Of a stretch of 64,000 nt of DNA, positions 8,663-16,600 are shown one piece after another. The position numbers were made by a program, and so were the translations under genes. How positions within the stretch are numbered: position 1 is the stretch's first letter; the number at the start of each line of letters is the position of its first letter. The stretch is from contig NZ_CP051201.1 in the NCBI RefSeq assembly GCF_024181285.1, positions 1,054,001 to 1,118,000 of the forward strand. The letters are read 5' to 3'. The notes beneath the pieces were generated by a model. The model was given only the letters and a program-made list of their open reading frames with translations. It did no database searches and was not told the DNA's origin. Origin of the DNA: Treponema sp. OMZ 790. Its GTDB lineage: Bacteria > Spirochaetota > Spirochaetia > Treponematales > Treponemataceae.

Positions 8663-8687
8663 AGAAACCTCCTTAAAATAATAATCT

Positions 8688-8723
8688 TAAGTATATTATG
8701 CTTCTTTTCCTGTCAATAGTCAA
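8688..8723 (-). promoter_or_regulatory. two overlapping promoters before the OmpA-type lipoprotein
   Basis: On the minus strand, TTGACT (8718-8723)-17 bp-CATAAT (8695-8700) and TTGACA (8711-8716)-17 bp-TACTTA (8688-8693) are interleaved seven bases apart. Either could drive the gene; both would give a short leader. Confidence 0.6.
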
Positions 8724-8748
8724 GGATTTTTTATGATTTTTATGTAAA

Positions 8749-10086
8749 TCATTTCTCCTTGGCTTCGGTAACAAAGGTCGTATATTGGGATAAAAATAGA
8801 AGAGGCACGGTACCGATAGGGCCGTTTCTTTGTTTTGCCAAAATCAGTTCTGTCGGAATGGGTTTTGCTTCATCCTCGCTTGTATCAACCCTTTCGCGGT
8901 GCAAAAACATAACTACATCGGCATCCTGTTCAAGAGAGCCTGATTCCCTTATGTCGGCAAGTCCGGGTTTTTTCCCTTCAGCATCTCGTGTAAGCTGAGA
9001 AAGAGCTACCACCGGAATATTAAGCTCACGGGCCAGACTTTTTAAGGATCTGGAAATTTCTGCAATCTGTTCATGGCGCGGTACGGCTGCATTTTCACCG
9101 GTAATAAGAGTGATGTAGTCGATAAAAATGATTTTTACGTTATATGGAGGGCTGCAAAGCTGCCGGGCTATAGCCCTTAAATCCAATAGCTTCATATTCG
9201 GCATATCTACAAGGTAAAACGGTGCTTCATAAAGAGCTCCGCAAGTTTCTGAGACTTTTCCGAAATCTCTTGCCGTGAGGTTTGCAGATCTTATCCTGTT
9301 GGAATTTATCTTGGATCTGGACGCAATCAATCGCTGTACCAGCTGCATATCCGACATTTCAAGGGAAAAAAAGGCTGTCGGTATTTTTTCGTCGATAGCG
9401 ATATGGGCAGCCATAGTCATGGCAAGAGCCGTTTTTCCTACCGAAGGACGGGCTCCCACAATGATAAATTCGGAATTCTGAAACCCGTAAGTCATATTAT
9501 CCAAGCTGGTAAAACCGGACGGTACGCCGGTATACTCTCCTTTACGTTCATGAAGTCTTTCGAGGACTTCCAAGGTGGGCATTATAACTTCTGCGAGAGA
9601 TTTAAAAGTTGCGGAATTTCCGGCTTCCGTAAGGTCAAAGATGCTTTTTTGGGCTTCTTCAAGTACGGTGCGGCTCGATATGCTGTCATCAAAAACATCA
9701 GCCGAAATTTTATTGGAAACTTTTAGCAGATTCCTTCTTATGGCAGCTTCCAGTACTATTTTTGCATAAAATTCGTAGTTTGCAGAGCTTGGAACTTCAT
9801 CCGTCAAAGAAGCTATATATCCTGCTCCTCCGACTGCTTCCAATTCATTTGTAGAACGAAGGTAGTCTGTTAATATTAAAATATCGGCCTTTTGGGAGCG
9901 GGTGTCTAATTCCGAAATAGCCTTATATATCTTTTGGTGTTGAGGAGAATAAAAAGCTCCTGCATCCAATATAGGCCTTACAAAGGTAAAGACATCCGGA
10001 TCTATTAAAATCGCTCCCAAAACGGCCTTTTCCGCTTCCATATTGTTGGGCGGAAGCTTGTTTTTTAAATTTTTTATACCATCCAT
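8749..10086 (-). CDS. dnaB: replicative DNA helicase DnaB
   Basis: Hexameric 5'-3' helicase that unwinds the chromosome at the replication fork. Its 445 residues are the usual length. The N-terminal primase-interaction domain begins near NNMEAEKAVLGAI. The C-terminal RecA-like domain has Walker A GARPSVGKTALA (about residue 210), the FFSLEMS block, Walker B VKIIFIDYI, the ALSQLTRDAEGKKP region and the arginine-finger region KQRNGPIGTV. No intein or insertion is visible. It is on the minus strand between the OmpA-type lipoprotein and the DUF2141 gene, apparently with its own transcription unit. Confidence 0.97.
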   Translation of the reverse strand: MDGIKNLKNKLPPNNMEAEKAVLGAILIDPDVFTFVRPILDAGAFYSPQHQKIYKAISELDTRSQKADILILTDYLRSTNELEAVGGAGYIASLTDEVPSSANYEFYAKIVLEAAIRRNLLKVSNKISADVFDDSISSRTVLEEAQKSIFDLTEAGNSATFKSLAEVIMPTLEVLERLHERKGEYTGVPSGFTSLDNMTYGFQNSEFIIVGARPSVGKTALAMTMAAHIAIDEKIPTAFFSLEMSDMQLVQRLIASRSKINSNRIRSANLTARDFGKVSETCGALYEAPFYLVDMPNMKLLDLRAIARQLCSPPYNVKIIFIDYITLITGENAAVPRHEQIAEISRSLKSLARELNIPVVALSQLTRDAEGKKPGLADIRESGSLEQDADVVMFLHRERVDTSEDEAKPIPTELILAKQRNGPIGTVPLLFLSQYTTFVTEAKEK

Positions 10087-10149
10087 AACTTCCCTCTCAC
10101 GAAGGGCTATTTTAACAGATAGTAAGATTAAAATCTAGCCGAAAAAACT

Positions 10150-10578
10150 TTAAATCTTAAAAAGTTTAACTTCTACGCTTTTTTTCTCTTTAATTTCTAC
10201 TTTTAATTTTTTAAATCCTTTCGGTTTTCCGCCCTTATGATTACTGTATCCTACGGGTTCTTTAGGCATACCTAAAAAGTTCCTATCCAGTTTATCATTT
10301 TCGTTGGAGTCTTGGTAAACAAAGAAAACATATTCTCCTTCAGGAAGTTTTTCGGTTATGCTCATATCTTTGCCGTCTACTTTAATGCTTACCGTCTTTA
10401 AAGGTTCTTTTTTCTTAAAAGATTTTTCGTCTCCGTAGATCATTAAAAAGAGCTTTCCTTCGATGGCCGTAATGTTTGTGATGTTAACAGTAACTTCAAA
10501 CTCCGGTTTTGCTTCTTCCGAATGTAGATTTGTGAACACCGTAAAAAGAATTGCAAAAATAAAAATCGATTTTTTCAT
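10150..10578 (-). CDS. exported DUF2141-family protein
   Basis: About 142 residues with an N-terminal signal peptide (KKSIFIFAILFTVFTNLHSEE). The rest is a beta-sandwich with the DUF2141 pattern: IEGKLFLMIYGDE, then LPEGEYVFFVYQDSNENDKLDRN, then GMPKEPVGYSN. Function of the family is unknown; members are periplasmic or surface-exposed. I chose ATG 10578 because AGGAGAAATACG precedes it. A 16-codon upstream extension to 10626 would put residues ahead of the signal peptide and has no Shine-Dalgarno. Upstream, between this gene and alaS, is an array of hairpins. Confidence 0.8.
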   Translation of the reverse strand: MKKSIFIFAILFTVFTNLHSEEAKPEFEVTVNITNITAIEGKLFLMIYGDEKSFKKKEPLKTVSIKVDGKDMSITEKLPEGEYVFFVYQDSNENDKLDRNFLGMPKEPVGYSNHKGGKPKGFKKLKVEIKEKKSVEVKLFKI

Positions 10579-10653
10579 CGTATTTCTCCTATTATTTTCA
10601 TTTATGTATATTTTCCTATTCGGCATTGCCGTAAAAAATCTTTACCCGATTAA

Positions 10654-10773
10654 AATGTACAAGGAGGTACATTCAGTATCGGACACGGATGTCCGTGGTT
10701 CTATTCTTACGAGTTTTTTGCAGAGCAAAAATACTCGAAGATCAAAAATGTACACGGATGTACATTTTTGATC
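10654..10773. repeat. array of four consecutive hairpins (copy 1 of a dispersed intergenic element)
   Basis: Four perfect or near-perfect inverted repeats follow each other: AATGTAC/GTACATT (10654-10673), CGGACA/TGTCCG with loop CGGA (10680-10695), GAGTTTTTTGC/GCAAAAATACTC (10711-10736), and a 15-bp perfect stem with loop CGGA (10740-10773). The last two are joined by ACTCGAAGATC. The same join occurs in the array at 16484-16588 and, reversed, at 49101-49152. Confidence 0.75.
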
Positions 10774-10779
10774 GACGTA

Positions 10780-10808
10780 TTGACAATTTCTTTCTTATTC
10801 CTTAAAAT
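10780..10808 (+). promoter_or_regulatory. alaS promoter giving a leaderless mRNA
   Basis: TTGACA (10780-10785), 17-bp spacer, TAAAAT (10803-10808). Only eight bases separate the -10 from the alaS ATG and there is no Shine-Dalgarno, so transcription should start at or just before the A of ATG. Confidence 0.75.
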
Positions 10809-10816
10809 ATCGTGCT

Positions 10817-12619
10817 ATGAATAAAGATATTACGGTTGATGAACTTCGTTCAAAATATATAGAATTTTTTAAAAGTAAAAATCATGTCGAGATTTCGGGC
10901 CGCTCTCTAATACCCGAAAATGATCCGACGGTTTTGTTTACTACGGCTGGTATGCATCCGTTAGTTCCTTACTTGATGGGAGAACCTCATCCTGCCGGAA
11001 CCCGTTTAACCGACGTGCAAAAATGTGTCCGCACAGGCGATATAGACGATGTAGGAGATGCTTCTCACTTAACTTTTTTTGAAATGCTGGGCAACTGGTC
11101 ATTGGGAGACTATTTTAAAAAAGAATCTATTTCTTATAGCTTTGAATTTTTAACCGACGAAAAATACTTAGGTATTCCCGTCGATAAACTTTCCTTTACG
11201 GTTTTTGAAGGAAATGAAAACGCCCCCAGAGATGAAGAGTCGGCTTCCATTTGGGAAAGCTTGGGAGTTTCCAGAGATAAAATTTTCTTTTTGCCTAAAG
11301 AAGATAACTGGTGGGGCCCTGCCGGAGAAACCGGCCCCTGCGGTCCCGATACCGAAATTTTTATAGATACGGGAAAAAAAGCTTGTTGCGATAAATGCGG
11401 CCCCGGATGCAGCTGCGGTAAGTACGTCGAAATCTGGAACAATGTTTTTATGCAATACCACAAAAACAAGGACGGCTCCTATTCCCCACTGACAAGAAAA
11501 TGTGTAGATACCGGAATGGGAGTTGAGCGTACCGTTGCCATGCTTCAAGGTAAGCCTTCAGTTTATAACACCGAGGCCTTTACCTCGATTATTAAATCGA
11601 TTGAAGACTTGAGCGGTGTAAAATACGGCGATAACGAAAAAACCGATGCCTCAATACGCATTATAGCTGACCATATCCGAACTGCCTGTTTTATCTTAGG
11701 AGATCCTAAAACTACTCTCCCTTCAAATATCGGGGCGGGCTATGTTTTACGAAGAATTATCAGGCGGGCAGTAAGGCACGGCAAAAAACTCGGCATAGAC
11801 GGAAACTTTTTATCGGTTCCGGCTGCTGCCGTTATCGCGCAAAATTCAAACTTTTACACCGAGCTGAAAGACAACGAAACTTTAATTTTAACCGAGCTTA
11901 AAGCCGAAGAGGATAAATTCCTTGAAACCTTAAAAAAAGGCGAGGCCGAATTCGAAAAAATGCTCCCCAATCTTTTAAAGAATCCCAAAAAGATTATTCC
12001 CGGAAGGATGGCCTTTAAGCTTTATGATACATACGGCTTTCCTATTGAGTTAACCGAAGAGCTTGCCTCAGAATCGGGATTGACGGTTAATAGGGAAGAG
12101 TTTGATGAGGCTTTTAAAAAGCATCAAGAGCTTTCAAGAGCGGGAAGCGAGCAGGTGTTTAAGGGCGGTCTTGCAGATCATTCCGAGCAGACGACAGCCT
12201 ATCACACCGCTACGCATCTTTTGCATAAGGCTTTGAGGGTAGTTTTAGGTGATCATGTTCAGCAAAAGGGTTCAAATATAACGGCTGAAAGGCTGCGCTT
12301 TGACTTTTCTCATCCTGAACCTATGACGGAAGCAGAAAAGAAGGAAGTTGAGCGTCTTGTAAATGAGGCCATAAAAGCCGATTTACCGGTAACCATGGAA
12401 GTTATGCCCTTGGATGAGGCTAAAAAAATAGGAGCTATGGCTCTTTTCGGCGAAAAATATGAGGATGTTGTAAAGGTTTACAAGATAGGAGACTTTTCTA
12501 CAGAAGTATGCGGCGGTCCCCATGTCGAAAAAACCGGTGTTTTAGGTAATTTTGTAATAAAAAAAGAGCAGTCTTCCTCCTCCGGAGTAAGACGCATAAG
12601 GGCTGTGCTTGAGCATTAA
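10817..12619 (+). CDS. alaS: alanyl-tRNA synthetase, short form
   Basis: Charges tRNA-Ala in the cytoplasm. The class II catalytic core starts MNKDITVDELRSKYIEFF, with motif 2 region LTFFEMLGNWSLGD. The editing (tRNA-SAD) domain is present, with zinc-binding HxxxH in YHTATHLLHKA and CGGPH near residue 563. The protein has 600 residues, against about 875 in E. coli. It stops right after the editing domain (SGVRRIRAVLEH), so the C-terminal C-Ala/DHHA1 domain is absent. An unusual Cys-rich insertion (CCDKCGPGCSCGK, near residue 195) may bind a metal. The start is fixed by the promoter eight bases upstream and the strong family N-terminus. Confidence 0.95.
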   Translation: MNKDITVDELRSKYIEFFKSKNHVEISGRSLIPENDPTVLFTTAGMHPLVPYLMGEPHPAGTRLTDVQKCVRTGDIDDVGDASHLTFFEMLGNWSLGDYFKKESISYSFEFLTDEKYLGIPVDKLSFTVFEGNENAPRDEESASIWESLGVSRDKIFFLPKEDNWWGPAGETGPCGPDTEIFIDTGKKACCDKCGPGCSCGKYVEIWNNVFMQYHKNKDGSYSPLTRKCVDTGMGVERTVAMLQGKPSVYNTEAFTSIIKSIEDLSGVKYGDNEKTDASIRIIADHIRTACFILGDPKTTLPSNIGAGYVLRRIIRRAVRHGKKLGIDGNFLSVPAAAVIAQNSNFYTELKDNETLILTELKAEEDKFLETLKKGEAEFEKMLPNLLKNPKKIIPGRMAFKLYDTYGFPIELTEELASESGLTVNREEFDEAFKKHQELSRAGSEQVFKGGLADHSEQTTAYHTATHLLHKALRVVLGDHVQQKGSNITAERLRFDFSHPEPMTEAEKKEVERLVNEAIKADLPVTMEVMPLDEAKKIGAMALFGEKYEDVVKVYKIGDFSTEVCGGPHVEKTGVLGNFVIKKEQSSSSGVRRIRAVLEH

Positions 12620-12720
12620 GTGTAACCTATCTATTGTGCAGTTTGTTATATAGGACAAAAGTTTGGCTTTGCCTTCTTTAAATATATCATTCCCCGGCGG
12701 GGATAATTGATGAGGATGAA

Positions 12721-13797
12721 ATGAAAAAGAAAGTTTTTAGTGTGGTGATGTTGATTGGTTTTTTGAGTGTTTTGGCTGCTCAAAATGATTTACAGGTTAT
12801 TGCACAGATAAATCTGTCAAAAAAAGAACCTATTACCCTTGGACAGCTTAAAAAGCTTGTTAAGTTTGCCGAGTCTCAAGGCGGCAATATAAAAACAAGT
12901 GACGACAAAAAACAGATCCTTGAAAGGTTAATGAGAACTAAACTTTTAGTTCAAGTTGCAGAAAAGGAAAACATCAAGATTGCTAACTCGCAAGTAGATG
13001 CAGCCTTTAACGAAGCTGTTTCTACAATAGTGAATTATCCCATAACTGAAAGCGAATTTGCAAAGCTTATAAAACGCGAACAAAATGTTTCTCTTGACGA
13101 ATTTATGAAGAATTTGACCGGAAATAATGTTGAAGAGCTAAAAAAGATAATAAAAGATAATTTGACGATACAAACCTATATATCTTCAAAGAATCAAGCA
13201 GAAATTATAAAGATGGCAACTCCTACAGATGCTCAAATACGATCCTTCTATGAGATGAAAAAAGGAGAACTTGTACGTCCCGATATGGTTAAAATGCTTC
13301 TTGTTGCAGTCAAAAAAGAAGGAAAAGATAAAGAAGAAATCGAAAAAATCAATAATCTATATAACAGAGTTAAGAAGAATTTAAAAGAAATAGCAAATAT
13401 TAAAAAAGAAGCCGAAAAGAATAATTATATTGCCCAAGAAGGCTACATACCTAAAAATGCGATAGGTGCACAAATTTTAAATGCTACACCTGAAGCCTTA
13501 ATGGATATTTTTTCAAAAAATGTAAATCATATCTTTGATATTCAAGATAGAGCCGACAGCAGACAGTTTTTTATTATAATTGAAAAACTTGATGCAAAAA
13601 TTTTAACTTTAAGCGATTTACCTGATCCTGCGTCAACGGTTACCCTTTATGATCAGATCAAGGGAATGCTCTCTCAACAAATGGCTTTAAATGCTGTTGA
13701 AACGATTATTCAAAGTACATATACAAGTTTGAAAACTGATGCAAATTGTAAAATTTTAAAAACCAATGCAGAGCTTGATAAGCTTTTTGCATGGTAA
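12721..13797 (+). CDS. SurA-like exported chaperone
   Basis: 358 residues. A signal peptide (VFSVVMLIGFLSVLAAQN) is followed by a SurA_N-type helical chaperone domain (about residues 30-190), with the typical pattern ILERLMRTKLLVQVAEKENI. The remainder, VRPDMVKMLLVAVKKEG to the end, is where a parvulin PPIase domain would sit but looks degenerate. It is probably a periplasmic chaperone for outer-membrane proteins. Its position between alaS and nusB recalls the T. pallidum gene for the basic membrane protein Tpn39b; that synteny is from memory. GAGGATGAA gives the ribosome-binding site. Its stop lies 12 bp before the preferred nusB start. Confidence 0.7.
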   Translation: MKKKVFSVVMLIGFLSVLAAQNDLQVIAQINLSKKEPITLGQLKKLVKFAESQGGNIKTSDDKKQILERLMRTKLLVQVAEKENIKIANSQVDAAFNEAVSTIVNYPITESEFAKLIKREQNVSLDEFMKNLTGNNVEELKKIIKDNLTIQTYISSKNQAEIIKMATPTDAQIRSFYEMKKGELVRPDMVKMLLVAVKKEGKDKEEIEKINNLYNRVKKNLKEIANIKKEAEKNNYIAQEGYIPKNAIGAQILNATPEALMDIFSKNVNHIFDIQDRADSRQFFIIIEKLDAKILTLSDLPDPASTVTLYDQIKGMLSQQMALNAVETIIQSTYTSLKTDANCKILKTNAELDKLFAW

Positions 13798-13809
13798 TTG
13801 CAGATTCTG

Positions 13810-14226
13810 ATGAGTATAGGCAGACGAAGAGGACGGATTCTCGCTTTTCAAGCTCTTGCAGCTTGGGATATGGGAGGAGCCGTCCTCGATGATTTATTGA
13901 CATTCTCGTGGCAAAAAGAACAATCCGAATCTGAAGAAAGTTCCGATAAATATATTTTTCCCAAAATGATGCTTTTAGGTACTATCGAAAATATTACCGA
14001 AATAGATAAAGCAATTCAGGAAAATCTAGACAACTGGGTTATTGAAAGACTTAACTCCGTTGATAAAGCTATATTGAGATTGAGTGTTTATTCTCTTTTA
14101 TACCAAAAAGATACTCCTGCTCCCATTGTCATAGATGAAGCCATAAATTTGGCAAAAGATTTCGGTACGGATGATTCTTATAAATTTGTGAATGCGGTAC
14201 TTGACAGTATTAAAAATAAATCTTAA
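13810..14226 (+). CDS. nusB: transcription antitermination factor NusB
   Basis: A small all-helical RNA-binding protein that joins NusE/S10 on boxA RNA during rRNA antitermination. About 138 residues, normal for NusB. The N-terminal RRRGRILAFQALAAWD matches the family signature (RRxARxxALQALYxxD). The C-terminal part has VIDEAINLAKDFGTDDSYKFVNAVLD, the strongest NusB motif. I chose ATG 13810; a TTG at 13798 directly after the preceding stop is an alternative. Neither has a clear Shine-Dalgarno, so translation is probably coupled to the upstream chaperone gene. Confidence 0.9.
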   Translation: MSIGRRRGRILAFQALAAWDMGGAVLDDLLTFSWQKEQSESEESSDKYIFPKMMLLGTIENITEIDKAIQENLDNWVIERLNSVDKAILRLSVYSLLYQKDTPAPIVIDEAINLAKDFGTDDSYKFVNAVLDSIKNKS

Positions 14227-14235
14227 AATTTCAGA

Positions 14236-15900
14236 ATGAAACGGCAAATAATTTTTGTAAACCTTGTCCTTTTATTGTTTTTGATTTTTTCCTGTTCGCA
14301 AAAAATGGATGAACAGGCTTTTTCGCAAGCCCTTTCAAAGATTGATACTCAAATCTCTGAGGGCCGTTTACCGAAGGCTTTAAAAGGATTAAAGCGCCTT
14401 TCAAAAAAAGCTTCAACTTCTACAAATTACGTTAGTATTGTAAAAAGACAGTTAAAACTAAATGCCGTTCCTGATGCCTTAATTTCGCTTCAGGCAGGTA
14501 TAAAGAGTTTTCCCGAGTCGGTTGAACTTCCTGCTTTATTGACCTATGTACTTACCGATACAGGGAAGGCGGCTGAAGCTTTACCGTATTGTGACAGGTT
14601 GAAAAATTCTTCTTATGCATCTTTAGGTGCTGAAGCTTCGATTTTGGCTGATGTTTATTTTAACTCGTTTAACTCCGATTCCGGTCTTTTAAAAGCCGCT
14701 TATGATAAAACAAAAAATCAAGTTTTTTTAAAAAATGCGGCTGTTTCTTTGGCATCCAAGGGGCGGTTAAGAGAGGCTTCAAATTTGCGTTATGCAATTC
14801 CTCAGGATACGGCTCCTGAGCATCCTTTTTTTTGGAGCTGTATTGTTTATGACTTGGGTGTCTTTGATCCTATTTTTGGGGATTTATATTTTTCTCTTGT
14901 ATATGCGGATAAAGAGGGCGGTTCAGGAAAATTGGCGGAAAAAGCCCGTCTTCATTTGATGCTGGCTGCAGATGCCGCCTTTGGGCAGGGTGATACTGAA
15001 AGAGCCAGAGCTTTTTGGCAGGCTGCCGTGGACAGGAGTCCCGAGATGTCTCCGATAACGTTTTATGATTTGGCTTTGACTGCTCCCGATGAAAAAGAAA
15101 GGGTAGATCTTTTAATCGAGTGTATCGATTTGTATCCCGATTTTTATCCTGTCATAGCCCGCTATATTCGTGAAGCTCTTGCTTTAAGGGAATTAAATGA
15201 TCCGGATAGTCTTACTTCCTATCTTGAGTCTAAAGGTTTTTATTCTCTTAAAATGGAAGAGACATATTTTACCTCGCCCAAAATGACCTATTTACCGGAA
15301 GAACTTTTAACTAGGGCTATGAATCGCCCCGAATTTGATCCCAGATTTATTTTGGAAGAATTTAGATATAAACAGATAAAAGATAAGACCTATGCTTCTA
15401 AAGCAAGGGGTAAGGCCGATATGTGGAAGATTCTTGAAAAATACGGAAAAGAATCGACTATTCGTGAATATGCAAAATGGTATTTTGCCAAATCAGGTGA
15501 TTTTAATGCTTGTTTTAGTGTAGGTGACATAGGCAAGCGGTATGAAGATTCTTTTTATTTGGGAATAGCTTCGGCAGCAGGAGGCGATTTTGAAAGTGCA
15601 ATTTCAGAGTTTGCCACCTCGGCTCAAATTCCGGCCTATGCTTATGCCTCAACCGTAAATTCGGCCTATATGTACTATATGCTGGGGAAAACTGAAGAAG
15701 CCGTAAATGCTTACAGCCTCGCATCTTCTATGACCAAAGATAAAATGGAGCAGAGTTTGCTCCATTATGAGATAGCTTTAATTTTCTACGAAAAAAAAGC
15801 TTTTGATAGAGCTATAAGCGTTTTAGGTTATGCCTTGGAGTTGAACCCAAAAAATTATCAAGCCGCGTCTCTTATAAAAAGGCTAAAGGCTCTTAACTAA
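14236..15900 (+). CDS. TPR-containing lipoprotein
   Basis: 554 residues. The signal peptide ends in lipobox LIFSC (Cys near residue 20), so the protein is lipid-anchored in the periplasm or outer membrane. The rest is almost entirely helical, with tetratricopeptide-like pairs such as ISLQAGIKSFPESVELP, MEQSLLHYEIALIFYEKKAF and the clearest TPR at the C-terminus (FDRAISVLGYALELNPKNYQ). It is 10 bp after nusB and probably co-transcribed. TPR lipoproteins serve as scaffolds, for example in envelope assembly; no specific partner can be named. The 3' end overlaps the convergent gene at 15897 by 4 bp. Confidence 0.8.
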   Translation: MKRQIIFVNLVLLLFLIFSCSQKMDEQAFSQALSKIDTQISEGRLPKALKGLKRLSKKASTSTNYVSIVKRQLKLNAVPDALISLQAGIKSFPESVELPALLTYVLTDTGKAAEALPYCDRLKNSSYASLGAEASILADVYFNSFNSDSGLLKAAYDKTKNQVFLKNAAVSLASKGRLREASNLRYAIPQDTAPEHPFFWSCIVYDLGVFDPIFGDLYFSLVYADKEGGSGKLAEKARLHLMLAADAAFGQGDTERARAFWQAAVDRSPEMSPITFYDLALTAPDEKERVDLLIECIDLYPDFYPVIARYIREALALRELNDPDSLTSYLESKGFYSLKMEETYFTSPKMTYLPEELLTRAMNRPEFDPRFILEEFRYKQIKDKTYASKARGKADMWKILEKYGKESTIREYAKWYFAKSGDFNACFSVGDIGKRYEDSFYLGIASAAGGDFESAISEFATSAQIPAYAYASTVNSAYMYYMLGKTEEAVNAYSLASSMTKDKMEQSLLHYEIALIFYEKKAFDRAISVLGYALELNPKNYQAASLIKRLKALN

Positions 15901-16436
15901 TCGTTTTCAAGTTTAAATATTACTATGCCCGATGTTTCGGTTTTTTTGGGAATAAAATTTGCTGCAGAAACAAAGTCTATGAATTTTTTTATGGAACTTG
16001 TTGAATCCTTATCATTTCTTTCAAGATATTTATTTTCAGCATATTCTTTTACTATTTTTAAGGCATTCTCATAGTCTTCTCTTAAAATATAAAAGGCTGT
16101 ATAGTTTGTTCCTGCTACTCCTGAACCTACCAGTATCGAAGAAAGGTGCTCATTTTCTGTACGGAATGGAATGCCTTCGTTTTGAAAAAGAGATTTTATT
16201 ATCATTATATCTTCCTGATAAAAAAGATACATGAATTTGATTGACTTTTTTCCTCCACGCACAGCCTCAAAAAAAGCATCTTCCATTTCGACTATATTCT
16301 CTAAGGCTTCACTTTCTTCAGTCGATCCGTCATTTAATTTGACTCCTTGCGAATTTTCTTCCCAAGATTTCTTTAAAAATAAAAACAAAAAAATACCGGT
16401 TAAAACGGCAACTAACCACCACATAAGTACTCCCAT
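15897..16436 (-). CDS. membrane-anchored DUF2007-like protein
   Basis: About 179 residues. One N-terminal membrane segment (MWWLVAVLTGIFLFLFLKK) is followed by a cytoplasmic or periplasmic part. That part includes a DUF2007-like fold: IMIIKSLFQNEGIPFRTENE, then NYTAFYILREDYENALKIVKEY, the ferredoxin-like pattern of 'putative signal transducing protein' domains. Molecular role unknown. I give ATG 16436; a TTG at 16451 is possible and neither has a strong ribosome-binding site. The gene is convergent with the TPR lipoprotein gene. Upstream lies a hairpin array that may separate it from the helicase gene. Confidence 0.65.
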   Translation of the reverse strand: MGVLMWWLVAVLTGIFLFLFLKKSWEENSQGVKLNDGSTEESEALENIVEMEDAFFEAVRGGKKSIKFMYLFYQEDIMIIKSLFQNEGIPFRTENEHLSSILVGSGVAGTNYTAFYILREDYENALKIVKEYAENKYLERNDKDSTSSIKKFIDFVSAANFIPKKTETSGIVIFKLEND

Positions 16437-16483
16437 AAAAACTTTTTGCAAGGATTATTAAATCCTGAAAAAAGTTTTTTCAA

Positions 16484-16588
16484 GTAGTTTTGCATTTTGC
16501 AAAACTACATATAATAAAACGATGTTTTGTGCAAAGCACAAAACTCGAAGATAAACAGTGAGGCAGAATTCCTGCCGAGCTGTTTATC
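16484..16588. repeat. hairpin array (copy 2 of the dispersed intergenic element)
   Basis: Three hairpins in a row: GTAGTTTTGCA/TGCAAAACTAC (11 bp, 16484-16508), GTTTTGTGC/GCACAAAAC (9 bp, 16524-16544) and GATAAACAG/CTGTTTATC with inner GGCAG/CTGCC (16550-16588). The join ACTCGAAGATAAACAG matches copies 1 and 3. The array fills the gap between the helicase stop and the DUF2007-like gene. Confidence 0.75.
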
Positions 16589-16600
16589 GTATCTCCCAAT

